The position numbers and the translations under genes are program-made. Of a DNA stretch of 37,442 nt, positions 32,851 through 37,442 are shown piece by piece. Source of the stretch: Thermoplasmatota archaeon (GTDB lineage: Archaea > Thermoplasmatota > Thermoplasmata > Thermoplasmatales > Thermoplasmataceae); contig JAMDDH010000065.1 of assembly GCA_023488885.1 (NCBI GenBank), positions 1-37,442 on the forward strand, written 5' to 3'. Position 1 is the first letter of the stretch. Each line of letters starts with the position of its first letter. The notes under the pieces are model-generated. The model was not told the DNA's origin and made no database searches. It worked only from the letters and a program-made list of their open reading frames with translations.

Positions 32851-33261
32851 CTAAAGCAATTTGAATTCTGGAAGCCCTATTTCTTCGGACACGGTCCTGA
32901 AAACAACTCTCACTGGGTCCCCTATCTTGACATTTTTACCATTTTCAGAAAGAATCCTGCTGTACAATCTGATTCCTTCCTTGAGTTCGACTGACGCTAT
33001 GACATAAGGCACCTCCTTCTCGAATTCCTTGGAGTTCATAATGACCCGGTTTATTTCAGTGAATGAGTAGACTTTTCCTTCTCCGGAACTTTTTACCCAT
33101 TCGAGATCAACAGAATAACACTTTACACAAATTGCCTTTGGATAAAACTGAGTGTTCCCACATTTTATGCACTTCTGTATCAGAAGCTTATCTTCACTTA
33201 ATCCTTTAAAAAACTGAGAATTTATAGGATCAATTTCCGGCAGAGGCTTATCATTCTGCAT
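32851..33261 (-). CDS. DUF35 zinc-ribbon/OB-fold acyl-CoA-associated protein
   Basis: 136 residues, normal for the family. The N-terminal helix (NSQFFKGLSEDKLLIQKC) leads into a rubredoxin-like zinc ribbon with Cys31, Cys34, Cys45 and Cys48 (CIKCG then CVKCYS), followed by an OB-fold (GEGKVYSFTEINRVI to the end). All four zinc ligands are present. Such proteins bind thiolase-fold enzymes and contribute to the active complex: archaeal HMG-CoA synthase/acetoacetyl-CoA thiolase, Ltp2-ChsH2 aldolase and BbsAB thiolase. The non-canonical thiolase-fold protein two genes on is the obvious partner. TTCTTAATAACATTTT (33281-33296) about 25-30 bases upstream is a possible TATA box. Confidence 0.92.
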   Translation of the reverse strand: MQNDKPLPEIDPINSQFFKGLSEDKLLIQKCIKCGNTQFYPKAICVKCYSVDLEWVKSSGEGKVYSFTEINRVIMNSKEFEKEVPYVIASVELKEGIRLYSRILSENGKNVKIGDPVRVVFRTVSEEIGLPEFKLL

Positions 33262-33526
33262 ACTATGAATAAGCCAGCCTTTCTTAATAACATTTTCTTT
33301 AAATGTGACAATTTAACAGGAACTTTCAGTAAAATAAGGAACCAGGTGTTGAACATTCATTTATTCACCGGCTTAAGTTACTACTGTCCGTGGGCACTCC
33401 AAACTCCATTACCCATTCTTTAATTTCTCATCGGGGAAGTCCATGTATCCCACCTCTGAAGAATGTAGGGTTTACTGTTTTCCCAGAATCCCTAACTCTT
33501 CCATAAATGGTTGGCGAACCAAAAAG

Positions 33527-34045
33527 TTATGGTTTGAGATCGAGAATCTCTTCCAGTCTCTTCTTGGCGGCATCGTATATAGGTACGTATCCAGTACATC
33601 TGCATATATGTCCTGCGAGTCCATCCTTTATGTAATCGCCCATGTTTCCACTGTACAGTTTGTCAATAATATCCGGTTCTTTCTTTAGTTCAAACTCCAT
33701 GGCTTTTACCGCCATAATGAATCCGGGTGTACAGTAACCGCACTGAAAGGCCCATTCGTTCATGAACTCGTATTGAATTTTGTCCAGTTCTTTTGTCGTG
33801 CCCAGGCCATCCACGGTAAAGACTTCTTTCCCCTCAACCTTCATTGCCGGATACATGCAGGAATATATGTTCTCCGAATTAACTATAACTGTGCATGCCC
33901 CGCATCCCTCCGCCTCGCATCCCTGCTTCACTCCTTTCTTCCCCAGCTTTTTTCTCAAAATATCAAGCAGAGTGTCACCAATGTTAGCTTCAACAGAAAT
34001 GGTTTCTCCGTTTAGGGTGAATATCAAATCTCTCTTATCTGCCAT
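33527..34045 (-). CDS. Molybdenum hydroxylase small 2Fe-2S subunit (CoxS)
   Basis: 172 residues from ATG 34045; an in-frame TTG at 34054 is an alternative. Both clusters are complete: a plant-type [2Fe-2S] site with Cys43, Cys48, Cys51 and Cys63 (GCEAEGCGACTV), and the helical-domain site with Cys102, Cys105, Cys138 and Cys140 (QCGYCTPG and HICRCTGY). It passes electrons from the molybdenum centre to FAD. Its start lies 11 bases inside the end of CoxM, so the two are coupled. It is the only CoxS in the window, whereas two different CoxL genes are present, so it may serve either or both. The 265 bases downstream (33262-33526) contain no gene that I can support. Confidence 0.95.
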   Translation of the reverse strand: MADKRDLIFTLNGETISVEANIGDTLLDILRKKLGKKGVKQGCEAEGCGACTVIVNSENIYSCMYPAMKVEGKEVFTVDGLGTTKELDKIQYEFMNEWAFQCGYCTPGFIMAVKAMEFELKKEPDIIDKLYSGNMGDYIKDGLAGHICRCTGYVPIYDAAKKRLEEILDLKP

Positions 34046-34907
34046 AATTTTCAACCCCCATCAATTCCGTAATACCTCTCCTGAACAGAGTTCCCAGCAA
34101 TTTTTTCCTGTAATCAGACGATGACTTGTGGTCTGTGTAAAATTTTATATTCTCATTCTTTAATATCATTTCAACTCCCTTTTCAACAAGTTCGGCTTCA
34201 AAGTGTTTTCTTTTCAATTCATCTTCAATCTCGTTGAGCCGTATTGGATGTGAATCGAGAGCTCCCCCCCCTACTGAAATTCCAATGTCTTCCAGATAGT
34301 TATCTTTAACATTCACTGCAAGAGCCATGCTCACATCACTGAAACCGTGTTTTGTGTAACTGAATTTTAGATAGGTTGATTTGTTGTAAGACGAAACAGG
34401 AATTTCAACAGATTCTATTATAGATCCCTTCGGTATGTTTGGACTGAACATGTTGGAATACATTTCGGACATTCTTACATTATTTGTTTCCTCACCATCT
34501 GTAATGTTTACAGATCCTCTCAAGGCCAGCAAACAGACGGACAGATCGAATGCTGGAAACGCAGTAAATACCTGACCTCCAACAGTTCCCACATTTCTTA
34601 CTTCTTTTGGGATCGATAAGACGGCCTGATCAATCATGTCGATCTTTGTTATGCACTTCCCGACATCGCTCAGTTTTGTCATCGCACCAACTTTAACTGA
34701 TCCCACGTTTTCTTTCACGTACGAAAGATTAAGTTTCTCAAGGTTTACCACGGATTCCACATTGCTCATTATCCCTTTATTTGAGAAGATATATATGCCA
34801 GTCCCACCAGCAATAGGCATTGAGTTTTCCTCCGATCCTAGAATCTCACACGCTTCTTTGATAGAGGTAGGAATATGGTAACTTTTCAACTCTAGTTTAT
34901 AGGGCAT
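34035..34907 (-). CDS. Molybdenum hydroxylase FAD-binding medium subunit (CoxM)
   Basis: 290 residues from ATG 34907 (MPYKLELKSYHIPTSIKEAC). The longer reading from 34976 adds 23 residues and runs across a clear TATA box, so it is rejected. FAD signatures of the CO dehydrogenase flavoprotein family: PIAGGTGIYIF (31-41) for the pyrophosphate and RNVGTVGGQVFTAFPAFDLS (104-123) for the second FAD loop. The ISVGGGALDSHPIRL segment matches the C-terminal domain. It accepts electrons from CoxS and delivers them to an external acceptor or oxygen. The order CoxM-CoxS without CoxL is unusual: the catalytic subunits lie 9 kb (CoxL2) and 29 kb (CoxL1) away. Confidence 0.93.
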   Translation of the reverse strand: MPYKLELKSYHIPTSIKEACEILGSEENSMPIAGGTGIYIFSNKGIMSNVESVVNLEKLNLSYVKENVGSVKVGAMTKLSDVGKCITKIDMIDQAVLSIPKEVRNVGTVGGQVFTAFPAFDLSVCLLALRGSVNITDGEETNNVRMSEMYSNMFSPNIPKGSIIESVEIPVSSYNKSTYLKFSYTKHGFSDVSMALAVNVKDNYLEDIGISVGGGALDSHPIRLNEIEDELKRKHFEAELVEKGVEMILKNENIKFYTDHKSSSDYRKKLLGTLFRRGITELMGVENYGR

Positions 34908-34928
34908 ACTGTTATGCAAGAACAGAGA

Positions 34929-34941
34929 CTTATTATTTTTT
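34929..34941 (-). promoter_or_regulatory. TATA box of the CoxM-CoxS unit
   Basis: An AT run (TTATTATTTTTT within 34929-34941) is centred about 27 bases before ATG 34907, as expected for a leaderless archaeal message. Confidence 0.5.
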
Positions 34942-35093
34942 TCTACCACAGTGTGACGAAAGCAGTAATTCCTCATTAACTCACTATTCTACTGCCATTG
35001 TTCCTCTTCACTCCGTTGACTTATTTGATTTACTGGGCATTTCATGAATAATTGGACGGAGAGAGGCATAGAAAATACGGCATCAAAATCCTG

Positions 35094-35318
35094 CTAGATT
35101 TTGATTGATTCAACCCATGTTTTCAAATCCTTCTCAGCCAAATTATCTTTCGTTTCCAGAGTAGACTTCCTTTTCCTGTCTTTCCATATGATTGGTTCGC
35201 ATGGATTCAGTCTTACGAGTCTTCTCGCGTTATCCCTCTCCTCTTTCGTAATAGATGTGAATTCCTTCGGAAAATCAATCTTTGAAAGAACCGCCGTAAG
35301 GGTACCATACGTTGCCAT
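35094..35318 (-). CDS. Small hypothetical protein
   Basis: 74 residues, basic and hydrophilic (KDRKRKSTLETKDN near the middle), no membrane segment and no motif I recognise. It begins 4 bases after the stop that ends the PIN-like remnant on the same strand, so it may once have been its operon partner or be the displaced end of the same locus. No convincing ribosome site. It could be a real small gene or a degraded one. Confidence 0.35.
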   Translation of the reverse strand: MATYGTLTAVLSKIDFPKEFTSITKEERDNARRLVRLNPCEPIIWKDRKRKSTLETKDNLAEKDLKTWVESIKI

Positions 35319-35321
35319 TAT

Positions 35322-35482
35322 CTACTTAAACGGATTTACCACAACTATCTCCGGAATCTTGGCAAAGTCTTCTCATTTTCCGTTACAATTCTTGATGGGT
35401 CATACGCCTTCATGGTTTTGGAAGCGAGAACCTCCGAGGATATGATTCCAACATTGGAAATATTTATTTCTAATTCTTTCAT
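35322..35482 (-). pseudogene. Frameshifted remnant resembling the C-terminus of a VapC/PIN-domain toxin
   Basis: Reading leftward from ATG 35482 gives about 33 codons ending SRIVTENEK, then an early stop in that frame. Skipping one base at about 35370 gives DFAKIPEIVVVNPFK and a stop at 35322. The joined reading (IVTENEKDFAKIPEIVVVNP) resembles the last strand and tail of PIN toxins, where an IVTxxxKDFxxI..I.VINP pattern is common. The rest of the PIN domain, including its acidic nuclease residues, is missing. I read it as a dead VapC-like gene with a one-base loss. The call rests on a short match and is moderate at best. Confidence 0.4.
35458..35469 (+). promoter_or_regulatory. TATA box of hicBA
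   Basis: AAATATTTATTT is centred about 28 bases before the GTG at 35492, giving a leaderless message. It lies inside the sequence of the PIN-like remnant on the opposite strand. Confidence 0.5.
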
Positions 35483-35491
35483 AAGTTAACA

Positions 35492-35701
35492 GTGAAATAC
35501 ACAGTTATCCTGGAGCCTCAGAAAGAAGGAGGGTTTACAGTTACTGTCCCTGCACTTCCTGGATGCATCTCCGAGGGTGAAACCGTGGACGAGGTGATAA
35601 AGAACATCAAAGATGCAATTACAGGTTACATTGTGAGCCTGAGGAAGCACGGAGAACCAACCCCTGTAGAAATGTCAGTGGAAGTGCCTATAGATGCCTA
35701 A
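35492..35701 (+). CDS. hicB: HicB-type antitoxin
   Basis: 69 residues from a GTG start. The whole protein is the HicB partial RNase H-like fold: MKYTVILEPQKEGGFTVTVP, then PALPGCISEGETVDEVIKNI and a helix with DAITGYIVSLRKHGEP, ending with PVEMSVEVPIDA. No C-terminal DNA-binding domain is attached, so it is the short form. It neutralises HicA and usually regulates the pair. The antitoxin is encoded first and overlaps hicA by 8 bases, an order often seen in archaea and cyanobacteria. Confidence 0.92.
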   Translation: MKYTVILEPQKEGGFTVTVPALPGCISEGETVDEVIKNIKDAITGYIVSLRKHGEPTPVEMSVEVPIDA

Positions 35702-35918
35702 ACTGCCAACACTCTCTGGCATTAAAGTTGTGAAGGTACTAACCAGATCTGGTTTTTCTATTGACCAACAGATAAGAAGCCACATAATATTGCGCCATGA
35801 AGGCAGCCCGGTCCGAACAGTATCCGTTCCCAAACATAAGGAGCTGAAAACCGGAACTCTAAAAGGTATAATCAAGCAATCAGGCCTCACCGTTGAGGAG
35901 TTTGTTGAGTTGCTTTAA
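35694..35918 (+). CDS. hicA: HicA-type mRNA interferase toxin
   Basis: 74 residues; dsRBD-like small toxin. It has the typical opening LPTLSGIKVVKVLTRSGFS, the catalytic-histidine block RSHIILRHEG (His30) and the closing HKELKTGTLKGIIKQSGLTVEEFVELL. HicA cleaves mRNA when not bound by HicB. The active-site His and full length are present, so the pair looks functional. Its stop lies 2 bases from the end of a transposase remnant, marking the left edge of a degenerate mobile-element zone. Confidence 0.92.
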   Translation: MPKLPTLSGIKVVKVLTRSGFSIDQQIRSHIILRHEGSPVRTVSVPKHKELKTGTLKGIIKQSGLTVEEFVELL

Positions 35919-35919
35919 T

Positions 35920-36230
35920 TCACCGCTTTTGGATAATTTCATTCTGGATCAATGCATCTCCATTGTCCTGAATCTCAGCGTCTTTGGGTTATCCTTTTCA
36001 GGAATGATGCATTTCAGCCCGAGGCTGTCGATCTTCATCATAACTCTCGCATCCATGTATTCCCGATCAATCAGCACAGCGGCGATCCTGACACTAGGCT
36101 CCATTGCATGCTCTAGAATGGATTCAAGCTTCCCTGCATTATCGATGCCGTTTAGTTGATTCTTATTTATTACAAATATCGTGAATCTCCCTCTTTTCTT
36201 TACGGATTCAGCTGTTGCAAAACTGTATAG
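35920..36230 (-). pseudogene. Degenerate DDE transposase fragment
   Basis: Leftward reading from about 36230 gives YSFATAESVKKRGRFTIF..., then RIAAVLIDREYMDARVMMKI and LGLKCIIPEKDNPKTLRF before a stop at 35949. Stepping one base near 35975 continues with DNGDALIQNEIIQKR to a stop at 35920. The LIDREYMDARVM block followed by a GLKCIIP strand resembles the second catalytic Asp region of IS4/ISH3-like transposases (VDRxFxxxxVI then IxP). Both the N-terminus with the first Asp and the C-terminus with the Glu are missing. It is a dead fragment; the exact IS family is not certain. Confidence 0.6.
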
Positions 36231-36846
36231 TTAAGTTTTTTGTTAACGATATTGATCACCGTTTCCCGATAATATTAACATTCCACGCACTGTAGCGGCT
36301 GACGGAATCCTTATATTCACTGAAATCATGGATATTTGCGAACTTTTCTGCATAACTGCATAAGTCCAATGGACGAAGGTGCATGAAAGCGATGAACGAA
36401 GATGAGATCTCTCCCGCAAGGAGTGTTTTGATATGTGTATGGGGTTGGCGACCTGCCGTAAAACACAGGCAAAACAGGTCATGCTTGTTCGGGATCGGCT
36501 GAAAAGTGATCGTAGAACTGGGGAAACGCAATCCCTGAACCGAAAGGAGACGGGATAGAGGCTCTTGGGTTGGAGCCACGGAGTTTAAGCATCAGACAGA
36601 TGATAACTTCCAAAGGTGTCTGTTAACATGTTTAACGGAAATCATAACCTGCCTTATTCATGCCCAAGATGAAAAGACAAAAAGCTGATGATGTTGGCAG
36701 TAAAGACCAAAGTCAGTATTTTACAATCCACAATGTTCACCATATCTGTACATCATACTATACAATGCTAAGTTCTCAAAGGATTACGGGTTAGAAGTAT
36801 ATTGAAACTTGAGGAAGTTACACAGGTTGTTTGGGTTTTAATTTCA
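36231..36846. other. Gene-poor region with an unexplained GC-richer block (36360-36600)
   Basis: No gene I can support. 36360-36600 is richer in GC than its surroundings and open frames there break repeatedly. On the + strand broken frames read NEDEISPARSV, then, after stops and shifts, VELGKRNP and RRRDRGSWVGATEFK, the look of a decayed coding sequence, possibly the 3' end of an insertion-sequence gene. A small hairpin GGCTC (36560-36564)/GAGCC (36573-36577) is in it. Alternatively it could be a structured RNA. 36600-36846 is AT-rich with nothing recognisable. Confidence 0.35.
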
Positions 36847-37194
36847 TTATTCTTGGTTCGAGAAGGCTTGTGGGTCAAAAACCGTCTGAATTGAGGTAAT
36901 TTTACCGTCTAAGACATGATACCAGGAACACATGAACACTTTCGCTGATGGCGTCACCAGATCATAAAACAGGCACACATCGTCCCCGTCTGCAAAGGTT
37001 TTCTTCAACTCGTATTTTCCGTGATACTGCCGCAACATTTTGATGAACTCACTGGATTTGCTGAATGTTTCACCTGCCGGGCCTTTAATCCTGACACTGT
37101 TGTTCAGGTATTTTCCAGCTGCGTCATACTCTTCTTTATCGAGTGCCTTAATGTAAGAAAGCACAACATCGGTTGCATCACTATTGGTTTTCAT
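36847..37194 (-). CDS. SnoaL-like (NTF2-fold) protein
   Basis: 115 residues with the pattern of the NTF2/SnoaL cone: N-terminal helix DVVLSYIKALDKEEYDAAGKY, a strand with NNSVRIKGPAGETF, helix KSSEFIKMLRQYHG, and strands KKTFADGDDVCLFYDLV, VFMCSWYHVLDGKITSIQTV, FDPQAF. Members are small pocket proteins: ketosteroid isomerases, polyketide cyclases, hydrolases or pure binding proteins; no catalytic residue can be assigned. It stands alone between decayed sequence and the window end, with AT-rich sequence upstream. Confidence 0.8.
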   Translation of the reverse strand: MKTNSDATDVVLSYIKALDKEEYDAAGKYLNNSVRIKGPAGETFSKSSEFIKMLRQYHGKYELKKTFADGDDVCLFYDLVTPSAKVFMCSWYHVLDGKITSIQTVFDPQAFSNQE

Positions 37195-37349
37195 GCTCTC
37201 ATAATCTGAGCTTAGACCTATATGTGTTTCCCTCAGGTGGTGAGGAATTACGACAGCCTTAAGAGCGTTCTATAATTTGATGTGCCGCCGGTAAATGTAT
37301 CGATCCAGTTGGAGTAATCAATCCATGAAAGAACCTGATAACAAGGGGG

Positions 37350-37442
37350 ATGAGGAAAGGACCTGTGGTCATAGCGGTTTTCGGGATAGCGGATGGACAG
37401 GTTATTGCCCTTAAATGGGCTATGAGGCAATTATCTTCCTAG
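37350..37442 (+). other. 30-codon open frame ending at the window edge
   Basis: From ATG 37350, immediately preceded by AAGGGGG, the frame reads MRKGPVVIAVFGIADG and ends QLSS with the stop at the last bases of the window. It has a hydrophobic stretch but no recognisable family. It may be a decayed gene piece. The remaining 37195-37349 shows nothing. Confidence 0.2.

Noticed and set aside
34908-34976. 23-residue N-terminal extension of CoxM
   Set aside because: It crosses a good TATA box placed for the inner ATG at 34907.
37248-37430. 60-codon minus-strand frame near the window end
   Set aside because: No motif, no ribosome site, unusual composition; likely chance.

Overview
The window looks like chromosomal DNA from a Thermoplasmatales-type archaeon. 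Base composition is moderate to low GC, coding is dense, and there are no operons of bacterial style. At least nine genes have an AT-rich TATA-like box about 25-30 bases before the start codon, with little or no room for a leader (for example 9731, 11372, 13939, 14130, 24526, 27876, 34907, 35492); genes inside co-directional runs carry Shine-Dalgarno sequences instead (16297, 26766, 27712). A split ADP-forming acyl-CoA synthetase and the HicBA order also fit an archaeon. The assignment to this order is inference. No rRNA, tRNA or CRISPR array was seen.

From 1 to about 34.9 kb the window is almost entirely catabolic. 0-5.6 kb: the end of an SDR, an M20-family protein with two altered metal ligands, an FAH-family hydrolase, and a first molybdenum hydroxylase large subunit (CoxL1). 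5.6-9.7 kb, all leftward: D-2-hydroxyacid dehydrogenase, HpaI-type aldolase, PF04199 cyclase-type hydrolase, and a DRE-TIM carboxylase-lyase-type synthase. 9.9-20.7 kb: two prolidase/imidazolonepropionase-type amidohydrolases, three MFS transporters, a class I aminotransferase, and a small operon of a PqqC/CADD-like non-haem metal oxygenase with an SDR.

21.0-27.7 kb, all leftward: enoyl-CoA hydratase relative, acyl-CoA dehydrogenase, ornithine cyclodeaminase/mu-crystallin relative (4-base overlap), a second CoxL (CoxL2) and a second acyl-CoA dehydrogenase. 27.9-29.9 kb, rightward: alpha and beta subunits of ADP-forming acyl-CoA synthetase. 30.0-34.9 kb, leftward: CoxM and CoxS (the only FAD and 2Fe-2S subunits in the window, serving two CoxL genes), a DUF35 zinc-ribbon/OB protein, an AMP-forming acyl-CoA ligase, and a thiolase-fold protein that lacks every catalytic Cys/His of thiolases.

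Taken together the genes read as an oxidative breakdown island: import (MFS), hydroxylation (molybdenum hydroxylases, diiron-type oxygenase), opening of amide or lactam bonds (amidohydrolases, cyclase, M20), nitrogen removal (aminotransferase, OCD-family), C-C cleavage (FAH, HpaI aldolase, DUF35-thiolase pair), CoA activation and beta-oxidation-like steps, and energy recovery by ADP-forming acyl-CoA synthetase. The substrate cannot be read from sequence; an N-containing cyclic or aromatic compound is my guess. Several enzymes lack textbook catalytic residues, so their chemistry is likely different from the family name.

35.0-37.4 kb is a different, gene-poor zone: a HicBA toxin-antitoxin pair beside a frameshifted remnant resembling a VapC/PIN toxin, a degenerate DDE transposase fragment, an unexplained GC-richer 36.3-36.6 kb stretch, and an isolated SnoaL-like protein.
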